A DNA stretch of 64,000 nucleotides, taken from assembly GCA_037447655.1 (NCBI GenBank), contig JBBHKE010001156.1, positions 202,811 to 266,810 of the forward strand, given 5' to 3'. Position 1 is the first letter of the stretch; every line of letters begins with the position of its first letter. Of the stretch, positions 11,918-21,888 are shown piece by piece. The notes under the pieces were generated by a model that had not been told where the DNA came from, did not search any database, and worked only from the letters and a program-made list of their open reading frames with translations. The stretch is from Zygnema cylindricum (Eukaryota > Streptophyta > Zygnematophyceae > Zygnematales > Zygnemataceae). The translations under genes and the position numbers were made by a program.

Positions 11918-12007
11918 TTTTTGGTTATTTGTTAGTTTGTTAGAACTCTCTACTTCTATTCTTATAAATACCTATTGTACCCCACATATGCCATCGTCGA
12001 CTCTAAG

Positions 12008-12066
12008 CTATAGGCTAAAGCTAATGGATGTTATAGGATGGTAGATACTAAGATCAAATCCTGATT
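12008..12066 (+). other. Second, weaker tRNA-like block
   Basis: TAGGCTAAAGCTAATGG (about 12011-12027) and AGATCAAATCC (12051-12061) resemble the A and B boxes of the neighbouring cassettes. It lies only about 140 bases from the previous one and supports the composite nature of this LTR. Confidence 0.4.
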
Positions 12067-12255
12067 TCGTCGTATCCATTTTGGTACAAACTACGATTAG
12101 CCTATCCTCTTTAGACAGCCATGGCTCTAGCTCTCTCTCTGGTCTTCAGTGACTGCAACAAGTATGGGGACCGGAGAGATTTGAGCGAGAAGCAGGCTGC
12201 CTTTGTTGACTTACTCTATTTATTTTTCCAATACAGAACTAGAAAATATATAAAT

Positions 12256-13740
12256 GTGAGTTTATTATTCACATGCCTTTCTTGAAGCCGTTTACTACTT
12301 CTTTTTCCTCCTTCAAAATTTGACGCCGGTATGGAAGGCATCCTCGGGTTTTGTTGAGGAATATTTTCATCTCCCCTATCTTCGAATTCCGGTGTTTGAT
12401 CAAATTCCTCGTCGGTTTCCACTCCGTATTGTGGTGTTACCTCGGATGTTGTCTTTTCGTTTTTTCCTTTGGCACATCTACAGATTTTTCCTTCTCCCCG
12501 TCTTCCTTCTCTTAGTTTCCCAAGTCAAAGTCAGAATACTGACCCGATTCAAATCTGATTTTGACTTCTTTGTTATATTTGAATGGATCAATAGACTTTA
12601 CTTCTTTCATCACCACTATATGTTTTACCAAAATGATATCTCTCTTTTTTAAGTCATATACTCAATATCCTTTTGTGCTCTCATCATATCCTACAAGATA
12701 TCATGGTTTCCCTCTTCCCTCTAACTTCTATTTAGTCTTATCAAAATCCAAACTGTAGACTTGACTTCCGAACACTCTCAAACTAGACAAATCTGGTTTT
12801 TTTCCCGTCCACCTTTCATACGGAGTGTCCTCTTTATTTGCCGAAGTTAACACTCAATTTTTGATAAAGTTAGCATATTTCATAGACTCAGCCCAAAACT
12901 GCAATCCTATTCTTTTATCAGTTAACATACTTTTAGACATATCTCATAAAGTTCTATTCACTCTTTTTGATACTCCATTTTGTTCCGGATTATAAGGAAC
13001 AGTTTTCTCATGATGGATTCCTTCTTTTTTAAGAAATTCTTCAAATTCCTTTGATGTGTATTCTTTCCCATTATCGCTTCTTATCTCTTTTATTGAGGTT
13101 TCATGTAATTTTTCACTCCATACTTTGTATTCTTTGAAACATCTTAGTACCTCTGACTTATGTCCAAGAAAATATACCTTAGTGTATCTAGACCAATCAT
13201 CTGTAATGGTTAACATCCATCTTTTCCCCCTATGTAGAACATACCTAGCTGGTCCCCAAACATCAGTGTGAACTAGATCTAGTACTTTCTCTCTTCTAAA
13301 TGTGGATGCCTTTGGAAATGGAGGTCTATGAATCTTCCCTTGGGCACATCCACTACAATCATCTGAGGTCTCATCATCTCCAAACTCAATTCCATGCACT
13401 ATTTTTTTTTCTTCATTTTCTTTAATCTCTCTAGATTCACATGCCCTAACCTCTTGTGCCAAAGCATCAAATGACTTCCACACGAGTAGAGAACACCTTT
13501 TTCATTGCAAAGTACAATTCTGAACATTCGTTGACTACCCTTTTCAGCTATGAAATAAACCACATTATCAAAGCTAGCTACGAAGATTCCTTTCTTAGTT
13601 CCGATTTCGAACTCTTTTTCATGTAGAACAGCTGTAGAGACTAGATTCTTGCTAAGCTGTGGAATGTAAAGAACATATGAGAGTGTTACAATTGAAGCCT
13701 TTCCATCAACTAGAACTTTTAATTCAACCGATCCAACAAG
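12256..13740 (-). pseudogene. Copia E protease remnant and integrase
   Basis: From right to left: end of the protease (LVGSVELKVLVDGKAS, YIPQLSKNLVSTAVLHEK, 13740-13600), pre-integrase motif (MLWHKRLGHVNLERLKKMK, about 13470-13410), zinc site (DDCSGCAQGKIHRPPFPKAS, 13365-13310), integrase core (LDLVHTDVWGPARYV, TITDDWSRYTKVYFL, RSDNGKEYTSKEFEEF, YNPEQNGVSKRVNRTL, 13290-12945), then the C-terminal tail with SIPASNFEGGKRSSKRLQER near 12330-12290. The D-D-E acidic residues are at HTD, RSDNG and, by position, the NGVSKR segment, where the usual E reads K. Stops at 12944 and after kill the frame. RT and RNase H follow at 9844-8231 past the inserted LTRs. Confidence 0.88.
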
Positions 13741-13876
13741 GTTTGATGGACGCCCCAACCGTCCACTCACTATCCCCCAAAACCTTTTTTCGCATAGAGC
13801 TCCTATCATCATACTTTCCCAGTATATGAAGCCAGTTCCATTAAAGATTGGTACCCTAGAGGGTGGGCCCGTAACC
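13741..13876 (-). pseudogene. A-type gag start fused to E protease, with mutated PBS
   Basis: The minus-strand frame 13896-13399 opens MEVLEFQVTGPPSRVPIFNG and runs through GRLGRPSN straight into protease (LVGSVELKVL), omitting the rest of gag and the protease active site. The switch is near 13741, where A-type sequence meets E-type sequence in frame. The primer site at 13862-13876 reads GGTTACGGGCCCACC, so its ATG is now ACG while the upstream ATG at 13894-13896 survives. The fusion could come from template switching or from recombination after insertion. Confidence 0.75.
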
Positions 13877-14922
13877 TGAAACTCTAAGACCTCCATAAGT
13901 CCTCAGAGTAGACAGCTTCCAAGAAGCCTCTAGGATAACCCTGACCCCTTTGTGTTTCAGCAAAAAGAGCTGCCACCCTGGGAGACAAAAACCCTAACTA
14001 ATTGCACCCCTGTGAAGGCAAGACTCCCCTGAGTCGGTAGCAAAAAGAATCTCTGAATTTGCTCCCCTGAGCAGTATGTTATGGAGGGTCAAAGTTGACC
14101 TTTTGTACAAAAGCTCTCTGGGAGAGGGGGTCCTATCTTCTAATTTTTCTAAGTCCTATCTCTCTCACAGACTTTATCTACTGATGTACAAAACCAATCA
14201 GAATTGAGTTCCGTACGCAAAAGTACAGCTGCCGGTGTACTTTAGGTACGGAGATTGTACGACATGGCCTAAATGTCGACACATGTCATATCCGGATTCG
14301 GTGCCATAATCTCCGGAGATTCCACGATCCAACGGAATTTCGCCACGCGTCATCCGATGTGGCGATAGCCACAAACCGCCAAAATCTTCCTCCGCGATCT
14401 CGGCGCTAATCTCGACCGTCCGATTAAATTCGGATTTAATCGTAGCCGTAATAAATACATGCGCGAAATTTGTTTCAATTACGAAACAAATGCGCGGTAT
14501 TGATTTTTGTCCATACCGTAATTCGTACATTATATATTATTGGATCTATGTATCCCGTAATCCATTTTAGTTAAATGATTTATCGCACGTATAATCATTT
14601 AAATATATATCGTACTATATAATACGTAACTCTACTGCTAGACTTAACGGCTAAGGCTACCGGCTATTTCCTGTCTGCCGGCCGGTAGGTGCAAGGATGA
14701 ATTCCTGCCGCCGGCATATACCTTTTAAATAAATAAACCCTAATATAAAATTCCCGTAAACCTCAGGATAGCCAAGGTAGCCATGGCTCTAGCTTCCTCT
14801 CTAATTTCTCAGTGACTGCGACAAGTTTGAGAGTTGGAGAGAGAAGTTAGAGATAGACTGCCTCGGCTTCTATATTTCTTTTCAGACCTAGAAAATACTA
14901 ATAAAAACCATTAGTTTCTACA
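13877..14922 (-). repeat. A-type 5' LTR (minus)
   Basis: Plus-strand ends are TGAAACTCTAAGACC at 13877 and TTTCTACA at 14922. It matches the A LTRs at 25593 and 40957 in block order, with a GTAC segment (about 14208-14262), CACGCGTC/ATGTGGCG blocks (about 14344-14365), the tRNA-like cassette at 14637-14720 and CCATGGCTCTAGCTTCC. The element body to its left is E-type apart from about 136 bases, so the two LTRs of this unit differ (compare 7285-8230). Flanks (GAAGT at 7280-7284, CAAAC at 14923-14927) do not match. Confidence 0.82.
14637..14720 (+). other. tRNA-like cassette in A-type LTR
   Basis: A-box-like TAGACTTAACGG (14639-14650), B-box-like GGATGAATTCC (14695-14705), and a CTGCCGGCCGG/CCGCCGGC stem flanking the T-arm-like hairpin. 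Antisense to the LTR. Confidence 0.65.
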
Positions 14923-14939
14923 CAAACAATATCAAATAT

Positions 14940-15225
14940 AATCATGGTTGCGTTGTCCTGTTTGTGTTGCAACTTCGCTGCTGCGCTGCTCTACTGTATA
15001 GCAGCTGCTCTGATGTATAGCAGCTGCTCTGCTATATAGCAGCTGCTCTGCTGTATAACAGCTGCTCTGCTGTATAGCAGCTGCTCTGCTGTATAGCAGC
15101 TGCTCTGGTGTATAGCAGCTGCTCTGCTGTATAGCAGCTGCGCTGCTCTGTTGTATAGCAGCTGCGCTGCTCTGTCTGTATAGCATCTGCGCTGCTCTGA
15201 GATTGAAAGCTTTCCAAAAAGACAA
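14940..15225. repeat. 19-bp minisatellite, GCTGCTCTGCTGTATAGCA
   Basis: About eight head-to-tail units of roughly 19 bases between 14985 and 15175, with point variants. The unit junction AGCAGCTGCT is palindromic. Flanking TTGTGTTGCAACTTCGCTGC and GAAAGCTTTCCAAAAAGACA match the minisatellite segment in the A1 LTR. There are no unique spacers, so it is not a CRISPR array. Translated frames through it are only repeats. Confidence 0.92.
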
Positions 15226-16318
15226 CAGTTTTGCTCGGAATCTTGCAACTTTTGGGGCCCTGCGGGACAACCTCGCGTCATCACTCGCTGATTGTACTTT
15301 ATTGTTGTTCGGATATCTATTAGCTTGCAGTTACATCACACGAAAGTGAGGTGTACTACAAAAACTTGTACTTCGACCGTACCATGCCGTATTAACTTTT
15401 GGTGAGATTTTGAAAAACAACATCACAAGAGATACGACCATGATTATTCAAGGTTACGGGCAAAAACATTTACTGTCGATTTTATTTTGGACTTCATCCG
15501 CATAGCAATTGCTTCATCTGCCTCGGGTGTGTCCCCATGTATCAAAACTACACCGCGAATAGTAATTAGAGTAAAGAAATAATTAGAGTAAAAAAATGAA
15601 AATTAATAATTAGAGTTATTAATTCTATAACCAACCCTTTTCAAAAAAAAAAAGTTACTCCAATTTTGGCGTAAACTTGGGGGCTGAATATATCTACTGT
15701 AAATTAGGTACAAGTACAAAATTTGACAAAATGTTCATTTTCACGTCATTCTGACGTTTGCTCTACGAAGTTTGCTAAAACGCAGTTACATGATTACGGC
15801 CCGTATTAAATCATAATTTGTACTTTTTTACTTAATAAAGTACAATTATGCACGGTCAAACACCAACCGTACGCCACACTATTTAAGACGACATTGTGTT
15901 AAAGTTATTAACGCTTATTCAAAAAAAACCTTAAACAATATAAAGAATATATACCTTAATAATTTAGAATAATGTACTCTATTTATGGTGATATAGTCAA
16001 AATTTGGGGTGACGCAATTATCGTACATAACTCTAATTACATTCGCGGTGTATCGATTTTTTTTTTTTGTCGTTTTCCCTCAAAACGCAGTCTCGAACAA
16101 GAAAAACTTTAACCGTACGAGAAAATAAATTATACCACAGTATAGTTAACGTCTAGTCGATATTTTGAATGTACTCCATGTTTGTTGTCATGTGATGCAT
16201 TTTGACGTTTTCAGAGAATCCAACCCATCAAAAAAATTCATCAGAAATCGCCTCAAGTAGGGATTTCAGCAAAAGTACCCCTAAACAATGAATGAAAAAC
16301 GACCCACGCACCCGCTAC
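15226..16318. other. AT-rich stretch with no recognisable gene
   Basis: About 1.1 kb without a meaningful reading frame. It has an ATTAGAGTAAA-type direct repeat near 15560-15620 and short A/T runs near 15640 and 16055. A GACCGTACCATGCCGTA block near 15377 recurs in slightly altered form near 24762. I cannot assign it; it may be an eroded transposon or the original flanking DNA. Confidence 0.5.
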
Positions 16319-16539
16319 TTTGGTTTAAACAAGAATAGCAACCACCCAGGCAAGTAACAATTCTGACTTATTTCACCCTGGTGAAGGCATGACTCCCTTG
16401 GGTCGGCCGCAAAAAAATCACTGAAAATACTCACCCAAGCGGCATGTTATGGTTGATCACCAAACGTATAAGAGAGCTCTCTCGGAGAGCAGGACTTAAA
16501 CACTATCTAAGTCCTGAACCCTTACTCTTAACCCCTATT
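16319..16539 (-). repeat. Fragment of copia LTR split by copia D
   Basis: GCAACCACCCAGGCAAG, CACCCTGGTGAAGGCATGA, GCGGCATGTTATGG and AGAGAGCTCTCTCGGAGAG follow the order seen at the inner end of the other LTRs, read in minus orientation. Copia D starts at 16540; its flanks (CTATT and CTATC) are near-identical, so this fragment probably continues at 22887. Confidence 0.65.
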
Positions 16540-16761
16540 TGTTGAAATCACAAGATTTATGGGAGGTATTTTTTAGGTCTAAATTAGTTAAAGTAGCTAA
16601 AAGAAAAAGTATAGGCAGCCTGCCTCCACCTTCTCTATCTAGCCCCCATACTTTTTGTAGTCACTAAAAGAGAGAGAGGGCGGTGGAGCCATGGCTGCCT
16701 TAGCTCCTTATGCAGGGCTAAAGAGTGACCTAAGTCACTGTGAACCAAAAAGGATGAGTTT

Positions 16762-16840
16762 GGTAGGACTCGAACCTCCGACCGGCAAGGCGAGGCGTAG
16801 CCGTCAGCCCTTACCAGTCTGTCGTAGTAGTCCGTTAGGG
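16762..16840 (-). other. tRNA-like cassette in D LTR (5')
   Basis: On the minus strand the B box reads GGTTCGAGTCC (16766-16776), an exact fit to the tRNA consensus GGTTCGANTCC. An A-box-like ACAGACTGGTAAGGGC lies about 35 bases before it. Confidence 0.72.
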
Positions 16841-17315
16841 TACATAGGGTGTGACTACTATTTAAACATTAACTAGAGCGTCAATCAGATTAACCGCATT
16901 ACTATTAGACAACATAGAAACCCGTTGGATTTTATAGTGCGCACGAAATAAATGTACCGGACATTTGTTTTGAACGGCGAGCATTAAAAGCATGTTTGGA
17001 TTAGACGGCCCGCGTCATTGCCGAGATCTTGGAATAGCCGCCATGGCGGTTTTCGGTCGTAACCTGACCTGGATACACGTGGCAAGATATATTTGGGAAG
17101 CAAGAAATCCAGAGAGCATGAGGACAAGTTCGAAAGAGACAGGCGTCCACTCCATGGCCTTGTCGTACACAAGTCGTAGAGAAAGTACATCGACCTTAGT
17201 ACCTTCTGTACTATACAATCTTTTGATTGGATTGTACATCAGTAGATAAGGGTTGTGAGAGGGGTTTAGGGCTTAGAGGATTGAGGAGGTAGCCGCCTCT
17301 CTCCCAACTAGCTTG

Positions 17316-17321
17316 TATAAA
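17316..17321 (+). promoter_or_regulatory. TATA box of copia D 5' LTR
   Basis: TATAAA in the context GCTTGTATAAACATTGG, downstream of the GTAC cluster and about 220 bases before the LTR end. The same motif is at 22664-22669 in the 3' LTR and at 53942 and 57120 in B2. Confidence 0.6.
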
Positions 17322-17518
17322 CATTGGCATCTTTGCCACTTCATAATTAATCGCTTGGTTGGGCGTTTTCAGTAATTTTTTTTGCAGTGGACTAAAAGGA
17401 GTCTAAACTGCGTAGGGGAACAGCCAGATTGTCTATTTTTCTGCTTGGGTGGTAGTTGTTCTAGTTGAAAGTGGGTTAGTGTAAAATTACCTAGAGACTT
17501 CCTCAATTTTTGGCCATA

Positions 17519-20500
17519 ATGGGGGACACAGAATTGCAGGTTATGGGCCCACCCTCTATGGTGCCCATAATCAATGGATTTCGGTTCATTTACAAGAAAG
17601 CCATGATGACCGGGGCATTATATGAAAAAAATATACAGGGGTATTGTTAGTCGACAAGTGAAACGTCCATCTCAGGGAACTCCACCAGGGTTTGGAGGAG
17701 TGAGGTTTTCTACATCAGCATCTACTCCAACGGAGGAGACAGATGATGGGGACAGCAGTATATCCAAAAAGGGAAAGGAGACACCTTTAACTCTTATTGC
17801 CACGGCACCTAGAGCGGTGGCTGTGAAGATCGAGGAAAATGATATTCAAATGTGGGAGTACACCAACATGAATGCCAGGCATTTTATTCTGAGGTACCTT
17901 ACTCAAGTTTTCGCGACCTCTCATCTTCACATCTTCAAGGCCGAGGAGTTGTGGATGACTTTAGGCGAGATCTATAGAGCTGGTACCATTCAAGAGCTCC
18001 AGCTGGTGGAGCAAAGGTTGGGAAGTTATACTTACAAACGAGGGAAGATGTTAGATTATTGTAATGATCTCTCTTGTCTGTACATAGAGATGGAAAGTGC
18101 CGGATGGACAAGCACTATGAAGATGAAAGTTAACACCTTCATCATAAAGTTGCCTGATGATTATGAAAATATAGAGTACCGAGTAGAAGAAATGGATGAT
18201 AATTCTTAGAAGTGGAACACCGTGGTCTGAATGATGCTCGTGAAGAAAGACACTATTGAGATCGGTAGAGGAGGAAAGATCGTTCAAGCTCTAGCTGCCG
18301 GAACGGACCAGTGGAGGAAGGATCTGAAGAATCCGTACAACAGCTTCAAATGGGAGAAGGACCAATCTATAGAACCGAGGGCTCCAAAGGGTCTTTGCCA
18401 TTTCTGCAAAAAACCATGACACTTCATAGCTAATTCCATCAAGCTATCGGAGCTGAGGCTCCAAGAAAACCGTGGGAGGGGTTTTTTCGAAGGGAAGAAG
18501 AAAGCACTTGTAGTCACACGAGTGAAAGGAGAGACCGAGGAAGACGAGTCTTTTAAGAAGTAGGATGGGGAGCTCCTTCTTGATGAAAATCTAGAGGAGA
18601 AAGATATCCCTCGGAAAATAGAAGTGTGCCCTTGGAGCAATTTGGGAAGCTCCAGGTGAGAGATGGATCATCAACTCAAGTGTATCCATGTATATGTGTC
18701 TTGACACGCACCTCTTCACTAAGATAAAAAAAATCCCTACTGTAGAAATAGAGTATGGGGATGGGATAGTAGTTACCACAGATCTAGTGGGCTCGGTAGA
18801 TCTAAAAGTCTTAGTGGAACGTAAGACTTCTATTCTTACCTTCTCAGATGTGCTCTACATTCCTCAGCTGAGTAAAAATCTTATGTCTACTTCAGTATTG
18901 GATGACAAGGATTTTGATACCTTCACTAGAAAGGGAGTCTTTACAGCTAAGTATCAAGATGAATTCTACTTCACAGCATATAAGGGTAGCCAAGGAATGT
19001 TTAGGCTTAACCTGAGTAATGAAAAAAATAGTGTTTACTATGGTGGTGTCCCGAGCTTGATGATCTAGCATAATCGTTTGGGACATGTGCATTTTGGTAG
19101 GCTGAGGGAAATAAAGAAGATGGGTGTAGTAGAAGGCATTCAGTTTGGGGATAATGAAACGATGGATGATTGTAGTGGCTTTGACCAAGGTAAGGTTTAC
19201 AAACTCCACTTTCCCAAAACTGCCACATATAGAGGGGAGAAAGTTCTAGATCTGGTCCACACAGATATCTGGGGACCAACAAGAGTACCTTCTGTTGGGG
19301 GGAAGAGGTATATGCTGACAATTATTGATGATTGGTCCAGGATTTCCAAAGTCTACTTCTTAAAAACAAAGTCTGAAACACCAAAGTACTTTAAAGAATA
19401 CAAAGTCTGGAGTGAGAAGTTGCACGGAACCCCCATTAAGCGAATAAGGAGTGATAATGGGGGGGAGTACACCGCTAACCAGTTTGAGGAATACTTGAGA
19501 GATGAGGAAGTTTAGCATCAAAAACTGTACCGAATAATCCAGAACAAAATGGAGTAGCTGTGAGGTTGAACCAGACTTTGGGAGATAGTGTATGCAGTAT
19601 GTTGGTAGATAAAAAAATAGGAAGAAGATTTTGGGCAGAAGTAAAAAACTGTGCTAACAAAATTAACAATAGAGTCCTAACTACAGCTGTTAAAGAAATG
19701 ACCCCTTATGAGAGATGGGTTGGAAGGAAACCAAAAATTTCTCACTTGAAAGTATTCGATAGTCAAGTTTACAGTCTTGACACAGATAAGAAAAACTGGA
19801 ATCTAGATGCTAAAGGGAAACCGAGATGTTTTGTGGGATATGATGAGGATGTTAATGGATAGAGAGTTTATGATTTAGCTAAACAAGATATCATTCTGGT
19901 AAAGCATCTAGTTGTCATGGATGAAGAGAAGTCTTTTGATCCCTTCAAATACACTAAGAAAATCAGAATCAGTTTTGAGTTCGAGAGTGAGGAGGACTTA
20001 GATCTTCCCAGAAAGGACACTAGTGAAAACGTGATTGCAGATTAAGGGGAGATCAAAGATGGGGGAGATATCTCACAATCCCCTAATACTTCTACACACT
20101 ATGAAGAGAGAGATGAAGAGGAGCCAGAACTGGCTTCCATGGATAGCAGAGCTGAATAGACAATGCGGAGGAATCCAAGACTTCCCTCCATTCCAGCTTC
20201 GGACTTTGAGGGAGGACGAGGAGCAGCAAACGACTACAAGAAAAACAGGCTGCTCACAAGATAACAAAGCTATCTCACCCAGATGAGCCTCAGTCATACT
20301 CGGAGGCAATGGACAGTCCGGAGAGAGATAGATGGGTCATAGCCATAAATGATGAGATGGCTTCAATTATGCAGGCTAAAACTTGGGAACTGGTGGACTG
20401 TCCTCCAAATAGAAAACCTATCGGGTGCAAATAGGTGTTTAAATTGATCTGAACCCAGATAATACTATTGAGAGATATAAGGCTCGGTTGGTAGCAAAGC

Positions 20501-21870
20501 GGTTCACCCAAAAAGATGGGATAGATTATGAGGAGACTATTGCTCCGGTGGTTCAGTTCCCATTTGTAAGGATTCTCCTTAGTACAGCAGCAACGAAAGA
20601 CATGGAAATTCACCAAATGGATATCAAGACCGCTTTCTCCAACGGTGTACTAGAGGAAGAAATATTTATGAGACAACCAGAGGGGTTAATAGAGGAAGGA
20701 GAAGAGAGCAAAGTCTGCAGGTTAATAAAGTCTTTATATGGACTGAAGCAGGCTCCCAGACAATGGAACAAAAAATTAGATGAGTTTCTCACCGGTCTGG
20801 GATATATTCGGATCAATTATGACCATTCTATTTATATGTTTGAGGATGAGAATGGAGTGATTTTTATTGCAATTTATGTGGATGATTTGCTGGTGTTAAG
20901 CTAATCTTTGGAGAAGATCAATAAATTAAAGAAAGATCTTAGGAGAAGATTTGACATGAAGGATTTAGGAGAGGCTAAAAATGTTTTGGGATATCCAAAT
21001 AGAAAGAGATAGAGGGAAGAGAATAATCAGACTTACTCAGAAGGAAACTATCAGAAATATGCTTGAGAAATCTCACATGGAAAAGGCAAACAGTTGTACC
21101 ACTCCCATGGACTTCAAGAAAGTAAGTGATGGGAGTGTAGAAGGAGGAGTGATTATACTAGATGATCAGATGAGTCCAAAAGAGAGACAGTTTATGAATT
21201 CTATTCCTTACAGACAGGTTGTAGCAAGTTTGATTTACTTTATGAATTGTACTAGGCCGGATATAGCAGCAGCTGTTGGAGTCTTTAGTAGGAGTTTTAA
21301 TGACCCTAAGAAGAGAGACTAAGAGGCAGCTAAGAGAGTGATGAAATACTTGGTGGGAACTAGGGATTTATGGTTGCATTTGGGAGGGGAGCACACTCAC
21401 ACCACTACCTGGAGTAATGCGAGTTATGGGGATGCACTTATGAGAAGATGCACTTCTGGGTATGTGTTGTATGTGGGGAAGGTGTTTGCTATTGGAGCAG
21501 GAAGCAACAAAAGGTGGTTGCTCAGTCCACTATAGAGGCTGAATACATGGCCTATTGTTCTGCTGTGAAAGAACTGATGTGGGTCAAGTCTTTGTTGCAA
21601 GAACTGGGGTATATGATGAAAGGAGTGCATGAAGTGTTTTGTGATAATCAGGCTGCAATTGCAACTGCGGCCAATCCTAAACATCATTTCAAGGCTAAGC
21701 GCATGGATATAAGGTTGATTTTTGTGAGGGAAAAGGTAGAAAATAAAATTGTGAATCTTGAGTACAAGGTGATGGGGAAATGGTGGCTGATACGATGACA
21801 AAACGTGTGCTCTCCCCTAAGCTAAAGTATTGTAGAGAAAAATGTGGTTTAAAAGAGAAATTGAAATTTG
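17519..21870 (+). pseudogene. Copia D gag-pol, degenerate
   Basis: Gag begins at ATG 17519 in the LTR (MGDTELQVMGPPSMVP) and breaks near 17650. The body of gag is 17622-18209 (HFILRYLTQVFATSHLHIFK). The knuckle near 18390-18430 reads CHFCKKP then a stop. Protease C-terminal part: 18688-19068 (HLFTKIKKIPTVEIEYGDG). Integrase: 19078-19862 (DDCSGFDQGKVYKLHFPK, HTDIWGPTRVPS, RSDNGGEYTANQFEEYL). RT: about 20310-21000 with YVDDLLVLS near 20890. RNase H: 21340-21870 (QSTIEAEYMAYCSAVKEL, FCDNQAAIATAANPKHHF). Stops include several Trp-to-TAG changes (about 19065, 20434). Closest relative here is family A. Confidence 0.92.
17539..17553 (+). other. Primer-binding site of copia D
   Basis: GGTTATGGGCCCACC, an exact complement of the initiator tRNA-Met anticodon stem-loop (residues about 25-39 counting from the 5' end). 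It contains the ATG at 17543, in frame with gag. Confidence 0.9.
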
Positions 21871-21875
21871 ACTAG

Positions 21876-21888
21876 AAAACAAGGGGAG
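21876..21888 (+). other. Polypurine tract of copia D
   Basis: GAAAACAAGGGGAG ends where the 3' LTR starts with TGTTG at 21889. Confidence 0.85.

Larger units (their letters stand above)
11027..12255 (-). repeat. Second LTR abutting the first (E-like, composite)
   Basis: It starts on the plus strand with TGAAATTATATGGGC, the inverted LTR end, exactly where the previous LTR stops. 11027 to about 11950 resembles the E LTRs; about 11960-12255 is a second LTR type with its own tRNA-like block, CCATGGCTCTAGCT and CTAGAAAATATATAA. The right boundary is blurred: E coding sequence (HVNNK) resumes at about 12256-12280. I could not find a clean target duplication. Confidence 0.65.
16540..17538 (+). repeat. 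5' LTR of copia D
   Basis: Starts TGTTGAAATCAC and ends GAATTGCA. It includes TTTTTTAGGTCT, GGCAGCCTGCCTCC, GGAGCCATGGCTGCC, a tRNA-like cassette with a consensus B box, GTAC motifs (about 17165-17235), a CACGTGG block (about 17077) and a TATA box (17316-17321). Confidence 0.92.

Noticed and set aside
14932-15284. Three overlapping frames with YTAEQLLYSRAA repeats
   Set aside because: Translations of the 19-bp minisatellite in different frames; no start context or homology.
16691-16876. 61-residue frame in the D LTR
   Set aside because: Antisense to the tRNA-like cassette, not conserved in the other LTR families, where the same ATG meets a stop after two or three codons.
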